DNA from: Corbicula japonica | Lineage: Eukaryota > Mollusca > Bivalvia > Venerida > Cyrenidae | Reading direction: 5' to 3' | Length of the DNA: 64,000 bases | Assembly (NCBI GenBank): GCA_038501625.1 | Contig: JAZAYU010001142.1 | Location: 17,134 to 81,133, forward strand | Part shown: one piece after another, positions 1 through 11,779 of the stretch | Position numbering within the stretch: position 1 is the first letter of the stretch | Layout: every line of letters begins with the position of its first letter | Program-made: the position numbers and the translations under genes | The notes under the pieces: generated by a model | Database searches by the model: none | What the model saw: only the letters and a program-made list of their open reading frames with translations | Told to the model about the DNA's origin: nothing

Positions 1-1890
1 AGTTTGTCTGACCGAATGTCAAAGTTTTCAGCAGTTTCGCGAAGTACGTTGTAATAGGGAAGGTTCCTTTATTTGAACAATTGGAAGAGGAGTGATGAAT
101 CACCAGGGCTTTTCATGCTTATATAACAGAGGCCTATAAAAGGCCTCTTCCCAATCCAAAATATAGTATTTTTTCCCAATTGTGGCAAAATCTCTTCCCA
201 AAATGCTAGGTAACATGTCCAAAGACGGTTAAACTCATCTGAGGTGTGTTTGAAAATTGAAGTCTGAAAAGAACAAAGCTTAAAAAATTAGATTTAAGTT
301 AAAAATACCTATTAATTATCAATTTTAACAACAAGAACACATCTTTCAATTAATTTTGTTTTCCCAACATAAACAATTATCGCGCATAAATTTCCCAATT
401 GGAAAGGCCTGGGCCTCTTCCCAATTTTCAGATGAAAAGCACTGATCACTTAACTGTTTAAAATTGCATTGTTTTTTTTTTAAAATTTCATATAATAAAG
501 TTTAAAACAATTTCCTTGCTGTTGGACACAACACCCATTAATTAATATTGGTCTTGGCCTCAGGTAAATTGATTTTGTGAAGTAACGTAATAACCAGTGA
601 TCCGTCTGATCTTAGGAACTAGGCTACTTTTAAGATGGCAGCCCAATGAGTGTTATGCTAGATAGTTTAAAAACTTGAAATGAGAAAGTAAATTGAATAT
701 TCTTTGGTAAATTGGATTATATGGAGGAATAAATAACCTTTAACTGCCAAGTAAATAGTTTTTAATTTCCTTAGTTTTAGTTTTGTACATGAAATATTGC
801 TTTTATATTGATACCGCGATGCAAGGTCCGTCGAGGTTACATACATTAAGGGTAGATGTAAAAATTTGTTATTATATATTTTTTTAGTTATTTGTAACTG
901 GTTATGATAATAGTTATTTGTTTTGTTTCAACTGGTTGATTTTTGCCAATTTTATTTTTGAGACAGGGGTAGGGGGTGTTACATGGTAGACAACTCCATT
1001 GTCCTTACTTAGTAGACATTCATGTAGTACAGAGTTAACTCATCTTGACCCTTTATATATTCATGCTCTCTCTTATAGCAGACACTTCTTGTTTAGGCAT
1101 CACTGAATAAACATGTAACGAACTCAGTGTTACTTGATCAATATACCCACATACCCGCGCACACCATAACAGGGGGTAACTAAATCAATGTGAAAATCCG
1201 AGCAACCCACTGAATCCCCTCTGGATCCACCCTATTGTTGTGCCCACTTTACTGTCATCCAGTGAAATTAGTGTAAGACTAGTTATTTTATGATGGCATC
1301 TATATTCAACCATTGTAATAATAGATAGCATGCAGAAATTCACACTCATTTTATGAAGATGTCTTAGTGCCTACAAAATTGAACAAATTAATGTACATCA
1401 TTTCGGATAGTTCGGATACCCCAAAATCCTTCAACAAGAATCATCGATTCAGGTGACTTGACCGGGAACAAAATAATATCGACAGTTCAAATAACAATTC
1501 TACACATTAGCTATGCGAGTCTGATATCTATCTTACCAAATTAAAGGTATACAAAGCCGTAAAATATTTTACTTCTGCTCTTCTTCGCGCTTTTAAAAAC
1601 ATTGAAGAGTTTTTAGAGTTGTAAAGTCCTGACCAGACCCAGACCAGACTCCGGAAACAAACGATTGGTTACGGAAATTTATGTTTTTTCCGATAAGACG
1701 ACGAATGGGTATATTAGCTTTCGCTTATTTTTAAATGTATTAGAGTGGGGTTAAACCACTTATTAAGTTTCAATACTGTCAAAAATATGAAATATTAACT
1801 TTAAGAAAAATAATTTAAGAAATATTGTTTTATAATGTCCATAATCATAATGTAGCCGACAAAAACTCAAAGCTTTGTATTATTCAGTTA
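1..1890. other. Unassigned AT-rich intergenic DNA
   Basis: I see no convincing exon, RNA gene or complete mobile element here. The phrase cttcccaat recurs several times between about 140 and 425, which looks like local duplication decay. Open frames are short and without recognisable domains. Confidence 0.5.
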
Positions 1891-2039
1891 ATTGTTATTT
1901 TCACTACTTATTTGCGTCACTTGTAATGAAAAAAAAAATGATTCGAAACGATTTTTCGCACATAAAGTAAACAATAAATATGTTTTATTCCATGTAAAGA
2001 AATGTCGGAATGATCCCATTAAGCTTCGTAATTGCCGAG

Positions 2040-2890
2040 TGGTAGCGGCTACAGGAGTGCAGAATAAAAAAATGAAATATGCATATCAGGAATGGCCACA
2101 TCCAGCATACACAGCCTCCCCACACAGCCAAAAAGTAGAGAGGAAAAGAGAGCATGGTATTATAATAATTAGTTTCAAAATGGACGCCACAAACAAATAA
2201 CAAATGTGAGAACCAGAGGGGTTACCGCCTTGGAACGGTCAGTGGCAAAACAAAATGCCACTGGGGGTTTAAACCAGGTTCTAGGGTGCACCAACCTCAC
2301 ACTTGCCCCAATAGGTTCTCGTATTACAAAACAAGTACAAATTGTCTTGGTGAAATAACTCCAACCCATCCATCAGCTCAACAATGTTGCATGCAAAAGC
2401 ATACAAACATATAAACATAAGAATTTAATAGCATTGCAAAGCCAAAGGGCGGGTACTCAATTATCTTACCGAGACCAGAGCATCTGGAGTAAAATCAGCA
2501 AGAACACGATGACAGGGATAAAAGAAACAAATCGAGCTTCTAGGTTCTTTTAAGAAAAGATTTCCCCATAAACCTTCATAAACTCTTAAACCCCTGCCAC
2601 CGTCGTGCAACCAAAGAGGTAAGCAAAATGATCAACTGTAGATGGGTTAATCACCAGGCCTGCAGAGCGCTGTAAAATATCATGTTGGTAACCTTTCTTT
2701 TTAAATTTACAGATGGTTTTTACGAATAACCGGGAGAAATTAACATCGCCTTTTATCTTCTTAAGTTTATAAATTAAATCTCCATAAAAAACTGGCTGTG
2801 AAATTCCTTGTTGCAAAAGTGATTTTAAACTGCACCTGTATTTATGAATTAAATCTGGATATCGGCGATAAAACTTGCAAAAGGTCTATT
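2040..2890 (-). mobile_element. Dispersed repeat R1, copy 1, with a short conserved ORF
   Basis: Read on the minus strand, this segment matches the plus-strand copies at 31862-32440 and 46900-47620 and parts of 51170-51290 and 51840-52790. Shared landmarks in order are a short coding-like stretch (2586-2816, peptide ending in the pattern NPSTVDHFAYLFGCTTVAG), the phrase gcttttgcatgcaacattg, an imperfect inverted repeat bounded by gagaacc and ggttctc (2208-2320), and a tail ending near tatgcatatttca. The peptide resembles short conserved ORFs that I recall from repeats in marine invertebrates, but I cannot assign a transposon class. Copy number and common landmarks are seen directly; mobility is inferred. 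No terminal repeats or target-site duplication could be fixed. Confidence 0.6.
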
Positions 2891-2899
2891 TCTGATATG

Positions 2900-3540
2900 C
2901 ACATTTCACTTGTTTTTTTTACGAAGAGCATGTTATTCAATTTGTATAGTCTGTTTATAATGTCTTAGGAGTTACGACCCAGCTGGACTGCATTTAAGAA
3001 TCGGTTTTGCATGTAAAAATGGCTACGTCATCAGCAGACGCTATAGAACAAAATAACGTGGAGAATGTGTAAAGTATTATTTATTTTGTACAATTAAAAT
3101 AGAAAAAGCATACAAAACTTTAAACTTGTTTCTTTTTTAATCTTTATTGACAACTAAAGCCTTCCGTAGTTAATCAATATCGCTCATTTTAAGTTTCGGT
3201 GAAAGCGACCTTTAGATGGATTTAAAATACCATCCTGTACAGGCACACTGACGTCATAACTTTCTTTTTTACTTTTTTTAAAGGATTTAGAAACCATAAA
3301 CCAACAATTTGATTTTAATTATGACAAATTCGTTACGCTATCATTATTACAAATATATAGTTATAAAAAGTATATAAAATATAGTCTCTATTCTATTATT
3401 TTTTAACGAATGCCCAAGCAACAAATACACTTCTATAATAATACTATTAATAAGAGTGATATTACTTTAAAGAATGTGATAACGGTAATCTGAAGCTAAT
3501 TTTATGCAGTAAAGTACTAACTCCACAAAACCATTGTAAC
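2900..3540. other. Unassigned intergenic DNA
   Basis: AT-rich sequence between the R1 copy and the TTTA microsatellite. I see no gene or clear repeat. Confidence 0.45.
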
Positions 3541-3544
3541 AAAA

Positions 3545-3546
3545 CT

Positions 3547-3585
<39 letters not shown>

Positions 3586-3590
3586 TTTTA
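3545..3590. repeat. (TTTA)n microsatellite
   Basis: About eleven uninterrupted tttattta-type tetranucleotide units read directly from the sequence. Confidence 0.95.
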
Positions 3591-3759
3591 TCAGTATATA
3601 AAACTAACATTAAACAATAGTGACAGAGAAAATCTGTTTAAGACATTTATATGTAAAATTTCACGGCAGATTTGAAGTGATTTTACAATCCCGTCGCATC
3701 GGTATTTATCAAAATAAGTATTCACTCGTGTTGTTTGGCTCACAATTACTGATACATGA

Positions 3760-4320
3760 AACTGTCATATTTTAGGCTGCTAACATTACGCCGTCAGGTT
3801 GATAGGCTGCTAACTTTACGCTGCCAGACTGCCAACTAAACGCTGCCAAGCTGCCAACTTCACGAACATCCGTCCATCGATGTTTTTTTCGAAAAAGAAA
3901 GGAAGTTATAAATTATTCATAAATTGTTAGAGCAGATTCTCTGAATGATAGTGATAATATTCTATTTCAAAGTTGCCTTTGTTACTGAGCGGCTTATTTT
4001 GAAGCCATATTTATTTGAAACTCGAATAAAATGAAATAAAAATATCTAAAATTGGCCAAGCTTGAATTGTATATTTTTAATCTATTTATATTACTTGATT
4101 AGATGGCGATCAGCATGTGGAATGCGGCCTGTGTCAACGATTGGAGACCAGTCTACAAACTCTACTTTCTGATTGGTCAGTTGTTGATCCTGGGTCAGTT
4201 TTAACCAATCAGCTGCTTTGGATTGGGGACTGGTTTCTAGTCTCCTGTGATCTTTTCGGCATATTTAAGTTTGCAGGATTCGAATATGTTAACGTTACGT
4301 GAGAAGCGAACTGTTTCTGT
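3760..4320 (+). repeat. Left copy of a diverged ~0.5 kb repeat flanking the satellites
   Basis: The segment begins with several ggctgctaac/gctgccaac phrases, then AT-rich DNA (agcagattctctgaat, gaataaaatgaaata, aatatctaa), then a small inverted repeat: ggagaccagt, tgattggtcagtt, aaccaatcagctgctttgg, ggactggtttctagtctcc. The same order recurs at 10970-11760 in the same orientation. The duplication is seen directly. It could be two copies of one mobile element or the ends of a larger unit. The ORF at 4117-4302 falls on this repeat and I do not call it a gene. Confidence 0.6.
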
Positions 4321-4789
4321 ATCTTAATAATGAATATTTCACTACACCGATAAAACAAGGTAAGAATTGAAAAAAAGGAAAGAAATGCGATTAATCTCCG
4401 AAAAAGATGCATTAAAGTTGCGTGTAATATGGAGTAGAACTTAACTTTTCATGCAGTAAATAGACCCACTTCATTCAATCTAATCCCCTGCGTACATTAC
4501 AACGTGATGATCGACGGACAAACAGCAAAACATGCGTTCGTTTTTGTTTTCGCCTGTGGTGTTCTGTCATCGCATCGGTTGCACATATTTTTCATAATAT
4601 TTGTCTCATAATGACCGAAGAAAGCTTACTCTGAACTTAAACAGATCAAATGGGTTTTAACAGAAATAAACTTCAGTTATAAATGAACATTTTAAAAACT
4701 AACATATGACATTTTAACAAACAAAAACTACAAGTAATTTTTAAAAGAAAACGCTTTCAAAATAAAAAAAAAAATACACTTATTCGTCA

Positions 4790-7700
4790 TGATTACGGTG
4801 CGGCACGCCGTGGTCGTTACGGCTACAATCGCCATGGTAACGGCCTGGTACTCTGACGCAGCTATAGTCGTCATGATATCATGCACGGTACTCTGTTAGA
4901 GTCACAACTCGAGACGTCATGATAACGGCACGGAACTGGGCGATGGCATATCTATAGTCGTGACGACTGGGTAACCGGCGTCTGACGCAGCTATAGTCGT
5001 CATGATATCATGCATGGTACTCTGTTAGAGTCACAACTAGAGACATATCTATAGTCGTCACGATATCGGCCTTGTACTCGGCGCCTGGCACAGCTATAGT
5101 CGTCATGATATCAGACACGGTACTCTGCGATAGTCACAACTTGATTCGTCATGATAACGGCACGGAACTGAGCGGTAACATATCTATAGTCGTCACGATA
5201 ACGGGCTGGTACTCGACGTCTGACGCAGCTATAGTCATCATGATATCAGGCACGTTACCATGTGATAGTCACAACAAGAGACGCAATTATAACAGCACGA
5301 AAATATATATAGTCGTCATGATATCAGGCACGGTAATCTGTGATATTGACAACTAGAGACGTCATAATAACGGCACGGAACTGGGCGGTGGCATATCTAT
5401 AGTCGTTAAGATAACGGCTTGGTACTCGTCGCCTGAAACTGGGAGGTGACATATCAATAGTCGTCATGATATCAGGCATGGTACTGGACGGTGACATATC
5501 TATAGTCGTCACGATAACGGCCTGGTACTGGGCGGTGACATATCTATAGTCGTCATGATATCAGGCACGGTACTGGGCGGTGACATATCTACAGTCGTCA
5601 CGATAACGGCCTAATACTCGTCGCCTGACGCAGCTATAGTCATCATGATATCAGGCACGTTACAATGTGATAGTCACAACTAGAGACGCCATGATAACGA
5701 CACGAAACTGGGCGGTGACATATCTATAGTCGTCATGATATCAGGCACGGTCCTGGGCGGTGACATATCTATAGTCGTCATGATATCAGGCACGGTACTA
5801 GGCGGTGACATATCTGTAGTCGTCATAATATCAGGTACGGTACTAGGAGGTGACATATCTATAGTCGTCATGATATCAGACACGGTACTGGGAGGTGGCA
5901 TATCTATAGTCGTCAATATAACGGCTTGCTAATCGTCGCCTTACGCAGCTATATTCGTCATGATATCAGGCACGGTACTGGGCGGTGGCATATCTATAGT
6001 CGTTAAGAAAACGGCTTGGTACTCGTCGCCTGACGCAGCTATAGTCGTAAAGGGAAAGGTAAAGGAATAGGTTTATAGTCTGTTATTTCACATTTATCCC
6101 CCGATCACTGGATATAAGTCGTCCTCACAGGTACCCAGGTGGAGAGAAGCAATGAAGGCTTAATTTCTTGCTTAAGGAAATTAGCGGCCGGACTGAGGCT
6201 CGAACCAGGGACCCCTCGATCCCTAAGCAAGCCCTCTACCACTGGACCACCTCGTCATGATATCAGGCACGGAACTTGGCGGTGGCATATCTATAGTCGT
6301 CATAATATCAGGCACGGTACTGGGCGGTGACATATCTATAGTCGTTAAGAAAACGGCTTGGTACTCGTCGCCTGACGCAGCTATAGTCGTCATCATATCA
6401 CGGAACTGGGCGGTGACATATCTATAGTCGTTAAGAAAACGGCTTGATACTCGTCGCCTGACGCAGCTATAGTCGTCTTGATATCAGGCACGTTACAATG
6501 TGATAGTCACAACTAGAGACGCCATGATAACGGCACGAAACTGGGCGGTGACATATCTATAGTCGTCATGATATCAGGCACGGTACTGGGCGTTGACATA
6601 TCTATAGTCGTCATGATATCAGGCACGGTACTGGGCGGTGACATATCTATAGTCGTCATGATAACGGCCTGGTAATCGTCGCCTGAAGCAGCTATAGTCA
6701 TCATGATATCAGGCACGGTAGTGGTAGGTGGCATATCTATAGTCGTTAAGATAACGGCCTGGTACTCGTCGCCTGACGCAGCTATAATCATTATGATATC
6801 AGGCACGGAACTGGGCGGTGACATATCTATAGTCGTCATGATAACGGCCTGGTAATCGTCGCCTGATGCAGCTATAGTCGTCATGATATCAGGCACGGTA
6901 CTGGGCGGTGACATATCTTTAGTCGTCATGATATCAGGCACGGTACTGGGCGGTGACATATCTATAGTCGTCATGATATCAGGCACGGTACTGGGCGGTG
7001 ACATATCTATAGTCGTCACGATAACGGCCTGATAATCGTCGCCTGACGCAGCTATAGTCATCATGATATCAGGCACGGTACTGGGAGGTGACATATCTAT
7101 AGTCGTCATGATAAAGATCTGGTAATTGGCGTCTGACGCAGCTATAGTCGTCATGATATCAGGCACGGTACTGGGCGGTGACATATCTATAGTCGTCACG
7201 ATAACGGCCTGGTAATCGTCGCCTGACGCAGCTATAGTCGTCATGATATCAGGCACGGTACTGGGCGGTGACATATCTATAGTCGTCATGATATCAGGCA
7301 CGGTACTGGGCGGTGACATATCTATAGTCGTCATGATATCAGGCACGGTACTGGGCGGTGACATATCTATAGTCGTCATGATATCAGGCACGGTACTGGG
7401 CGGTGACATATCTATAGTCGTCATGATATCAGGCACGGTACTGGGCGGTGACATATCTATAGTCGTCATGATATCAGGCACGGTACTGGGCGGTGACATA
7501 TCTAAAGTCGTCATGATAACGGTCTGGTAATCGTCGCCTGATGCAGCTATAGTCGTAACGATATCAGGCACGGTACTTGGCGGTGGCATATCTAGAGTCG
7601 TCATGATAACGGCCTGGTAATCGTCGCCTGATGCAGATATAGTCGTCATGCTATCAGGCACGGTACTGGGCAGTGGCATAGATATAGTCGTCATGATAAC

Positions 7701-8125
7701 GGCTTGGTACTCTTCGCCGGACGCAGCTATAGTAGTCACGATATCAAGCACGGTACTCTGCGAGAGCCACAACAAGAAAGGTCATGATAACAGCAATGAA
7801 TTGAGCGATGGCATATCTATAGTCGTCACGATAACGGCCTGGTACTCGGCGTCTGACGCAGCTATAGTCATCATGATATCATGCACGGTACTCTGTGATA
7901 GTCACAACTAGAGATGTCATGATATCAGGCACGGTACTGGGCTGTGACATATCTATATTTGTCACGATAACGGCTTGGTACTCGGCATCTGACGCAGCTA
8001 TTGTCGCCATAATATCAGGCACAGTACTATGCGATAGTCACAACTAGAGACGTCATGATAACGGCACAGAACTGGGCGATGGCATATCTATAGTCGTCAC
8101 GATAACGGCCTGGTACTGTCGTCAT
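4790..8125. repeat. 45-bp satellite array with two main unit types
   Basis: Two related 45-bp units alternate or run in blocks. Unit A starts tcatgatatcaggcacggta and ends ctatagtcg. Unit B starts tcatgataacggcctggta, has cgcctgacgcag in the middle and ends ctatagtcg. A third, rarer type carries gatagtcacaactagagacg instead. Between about 7236 and 7515 unit A is repeated several times almost without change, so that block is the youngest part. Because 45 is divisible by three and the units lack stops in some frames, long open frames arise on both strands (420 codons at 6513-7775 minus; 95 codons at 7243-7530 plus). No splice-site, start-context or codon-use argument favours a real protein. Confidence 0.93.
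6049..6251 (-). mobile_element. tRNA-derived SINE inserted in the satellite
   Basis: The insertion interrupts a unit after ctatagtcgt and the unit resumes as tcgtcatgatatcagg, giving a 4-bp target duplication tcgt (6045-6048 and 6252-6255). On the minus strand the 5' end is tRNA-like: an A-box-like tggtccagtggtagagg at about 6231-6247 and a B-box-like ggttcgagcct at 6196-6206. Downstream is a core with tacccaggtggagaga-like sequence on the plus strand at 6131-6147, resembling the conserved core of widespread metazoan SINEs, and an A/G-rich plus-strand edge (aaagggaaaggtaaagg). The boundaries are unusually certain because the satellite consensus is known on both sides. Confidence 0.85.
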
Positions 8126-8440
8126 GATTATGAGCTGACATCCGTCAATTTTCTAATATAATTACCATAATAACGGCTAATAAGCTTTAGGCCTTATTAT
8201 TACGTTCTGGTGTTCAACAGTTGTCACAGATATAGTCGGCCTGTTTCATGTACGGTATGTTTCTCGGCAGTTGTAGACATATTGATTTCATCATGTAATC
8301 AGCCGATGTCACAGTTTCATTGTTATGATAACGGTCTGGTATACTCATGTATTAGTCTTCATTAATTCAGACGGGTACTGTTCGATTGTCATAGCTATAG
8401 CCAACATGATTACCACGATTACAACCTTGTGATCGGCGGT
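8125..8440. repeat. Degenerate transition between two satellite arrays
   Basis: Short motifs of both arrays (gtcatgat, aacggtctggta, ggcggttgtcac) occur irregularly here, so it looks like decayed ancestral repeat. No gene is seen. Confidence 0.6.
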
Positions 8441-10110
8441 TGTCACGGGGATTGTCGTCATGATACATGACCGGCGGTTTACATGTAGTCGTCATAATTA
8501 CTGCTTGGTACTCGGCGGTTGTCACAGGGATTGTCGTCATGATACATGACCGGCGGTTTACATGTAGTCGTCATAATTACTGCTTGGTACTCGGCGGTTG
8601 TCACGGGGATTGTCGTCATGATACATGACCGGCGGTTTACATGTAGTCGTCATAATTACTGCTTGGTACTCGGCGGTTGTCACTGGGATTGTCGTCATGA
8701 TACATGACCAGCGGTTAATATGTAGTCGTCATAATTACTGCTTGGTACTCGGCGGTTGTCACTGGGATTGTCGTCATGATACATGACCGGCGGTTAACAT
8801 GTAGTCGTCATAATTACTGCTTGGTACTCGGTGGTTGTCACTGGGATTGTCGTCATTATACATGACCAGCGGTTAACATGTAGTCGTCATAATTACTGCT
8901 TGGTACTCGGCGGTTGTCACTGGGATTGTCGTCATGATACATGACCAGCGGTTAACATGTAGTCGTCATAATTACTGCTTGGTACTCGGCGGTTGTCACT
9001 GGGATTGTCGTCATGATACATGACCAGCGGTTAACATGTAGTCGTCATAATTACTGCTTGGTACTCGGCGGTTGTCACTGGGATTGTCGTCATGATACAT
9101 GACCAGCGGTTAACATGTAGTCGGTATAATTACTGCTTGGTACTTGGCGGTTGTCACAGGGATTGTCGTCATGATACATGACCAGCGGTTAACATGTAGT
9201 CGTCATAATTACTGCTTGGTACTCGATGGTTGTCACTGGGATAGTCGTCATGATACATGACCAGCGGTTAACATGTAGTCGTCATAATTACTGCTTGGTA
9301 CTCGGCGGTTGTCACTGGGATTGTCGTCATGATACATGACCAGCGGTTAACATGTAGTCGTATAATTACTGCTTGGTACTCGGCGGTTGTCACTGGGATT
9401 GTCGTCATGATACATGACCAGCGGTTAACATGTAGTCGTCATAATTACTGCTTGGTACTCGGCGGTTGTCACAGGGATTGTCGTCATGATACATGACCAG
9501 CGGTTAACATGTAGTCGGTATAATTACTGCTTGGTACTCGGCGGTTGTCACTGGGATTGTCGTCATGATACATGACCAGCGGTTAACATGTAGTCGTCAT
9601 AATTACTGCTTGGTACTCGGCGGTTGTCACTGGGATTGTCGTCATGATACATGACCGGCGGTTAACATGTAGTCGGTATAATTACTGCTTGGTACTCGGC
9701 GGTTGTCACTGGGATTGTCGTCATGATACATGACCGGCGGTTAACATGTAGTCGGTATAATTACTGCTTGGTACTCGGCGGTTGTCACTGGGATTGTCGT
9801 CATGATACATGACCAGCGGTTAACATGTAGTCGTCATAATTACTGCTTGGTACTCGGCGGTTGTCACTGGGATTGTCGTCATGATACATGACCAGCGGTT
9901 AACATGTAGTCGGTATAATTACTGCTTGGTACTCGGCGGTTGTCACTGGGATTGTCGTCATGATACATGACCAGCGGTTAACATGTAGTCGGTATAATTA
10001 CTGCTTGGTACTCGGCGGTAATTACAGCTACATATTAGATTATAATGACTGTCTGGTACTCCGCGGTTGTTACAGCTATAAACATTATGACTACGTCCTT
10101 GTATTCGGCG
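8440..10110. repeat. 79-bp satellite array, about 20 copies
   Basis: The phrase tgatacatgacc starts at 8461, 8540 and 8619, giving a 79-bp period. The array runs to about 10015 and is followed by a decayed edge to about 10110. Units differ mainly at ccggcgg/ccagcgg, tttacatg/ttaacatg, and tagtcgtcata/tagtcggtata. The tagtcggtata variant is frequent only from about 9120 onward. Shared motifs gtcgtcatgat and ggtactcggc tie it to the neighbouring 45-bp array. The unit is not divisible by three, and consistent with this no long frame is present. Confidence 0.94.
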
Positions 10111-10443
10111 ATTTGCTGGTAGATGAAAAAGTTAAATGTGAAGGAATTTGCTTATAAGTTTGAATCTATTTCTTAGGATAGTTTATTAAGCAAAAGACCT
10201 TTAATGGTCCATCAGCATATATACATAAAACAAATGAACAATATACATATATCATGTTTAGTAACTGCAAACATACATCACATTTTCTCCGGGAGAGACA
10301 GAAGAATATGAGTTAAAGTATCATTTCTGTATATAAAGAAAATAAATGTACATTACGTTACATTTTCTAACAGATTGCATATAATGAAAACAAAAACCTA
10401 ACTGATCTTTCCTATACTTACTAAGCTTTTTAAGCATGTAATA

Positions 10444-10597
10444 TGCAGTGAAACCTGCCTTAGCAGCCACCTCCGAATAGCAACCACCTGTCTTGAACAT
10501 TATGTTCTAATTTTTTACTGTCTTGAACAGCCACTCTCTCTTCAGCAGCCACTTTTTGTCACTCCCTTGGGTGGCTGCCAAAGACAGGTTGACTGTA
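10444..10597. mobile_element. Small terminal-inverted-repeat element
   Basis: The left end reads tgcagtgaaacctgccttag and the right end, reverse-complemented, reads tacagtcaacctgtctttgg, each followed by cagccacc. This gives an imperfect terminal inverted repeat of about 28 bp around a 150-bp non-coding element. The interior repeats the phrase cagccac. I read it as a non-autonomous DNA transposon; the ends resemble the element at 28457-28632. Confidence 0.7.
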
Positions 10598-10969
10598 TGT
10601 ATGTTCATTCAATAAACAGAAAAAACACGAACGGTATTTCAGAAGGAGCATAACCTTTAATCCTGAGAAGCCGATTGGTTAAACTTAAACATTGTTTTAA
10701 CTTTGAACAATCACAAGGGTTTTCTCACCGTGTCGAACCATTACGTTAAATACACGGTAATTCCTTTTTGAATTGAAGGTATTAAATACGTTAATATACG
10801 GCAAATTTCAGGCACACGGTTCAGCTATCTACTGTGTTTACACATATATACGGGAAAAAAGTCTGGCCGGTTTAAGCGATAGAACATTAAGCTTGCATAG
10901 GCATACGTTTTTTAGACTCAGTGCCTTGTCAACTTTGCAAGAATTCGAGAAGAACACACTAAGCCTGTG

Positions 10970-11770
10970 TTGGCATCCTAGCAGCCTGGAAACATGGCAT
11001 CGTGAAGTTGGCAGCCTGGTAGCGAGAAGTCAACATTATGGCAGTCTCTGGCATCGCGAAATCAGCAGCCTATCCGTCTGAGAGTCTAACAACGGGAATT
11101 CAGCAATCTGGCAGTCAGACGGTCTGGCAGCATGAATTTATATCGCTTGTTATGGATATTAGAATAGTATTCATGAAATTTACGCAATTTAATTTATCGT
11201 TGTATCGAGATACAATTATCGCGCAATTTTTCTTTCTGGCGATTAAAAAAAGAATTAAAAACCGCTTATATGAGATTTTTAAATAAAATGACCTCAAATG
11301 ACGTTATAGTCATGGAAATGTACAAATTATAATAACTGTTGTATAGAGATTACTCATTTGTGTATGTTTTTTTTTTCAAAATTTCAATTTTAAAGTTAAA
11401 ATATACGTGCATGTATATTTTGTACAGCAGATCCCCTGAATTATTTATCTATCATAATAATAATTATATTCTAGTTCACAATTTGACTTTGTTAATGAGC
11501 AGTTTATTTGTGAAACTGGTTAGAGATTTACTTGAATCTGGGAATAAAATGATATAACAATATCTAATATGAGCCCAGCATGACTTGTTTACTTTCGATC
11601 TATTGTTAACTTGATTATATCAACTTGTGCAATTCAGCCGGATGGTAGACCAGTATACAAATCTGAGCTTCTGATTGGTCAGTTTGGATCAGTTTTAACC
11701 AATCAGCTGCTTTGGAGTGGAGACTGGTTTCTAGTCTCCGGTGAAGAGTAATCTTGTCTGCAGGATAAGA
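10970..11770 (+). repeat. Right copy of the repeat flanking the satellites
   Basis: This copy has ggcagcctgg/ggcagtctgg phrases, cagcagatcccctgaat, gggaataaaatgatata, aatatctaat and then the inverted-repeat module with agaccagt, tgattggtcagttt, aaccaatcagctgctttgg and ggagactggtttctagtctcc. It matches the left copy at 3760-4320 in order and orientation, with an expanded middle. ORFs of 60-100 codons here overlap the repeat and show no domain. Confidence 0.6.
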
Positions 11771-11779
11771 CATTAAGAA

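Noticed and set aside
2020..2060. tRNA-like phrase ttgccgagtggtagcggcta
   Set aside because: It resembles an A-box or D-arm, but no T-arm or acceptor stem follows at the right distance.
4790..10110. CRISPR-like appearance of regular repeats
   Set aside because: Units are directly adjacent without unique spacers, and the genome is clearly animal.
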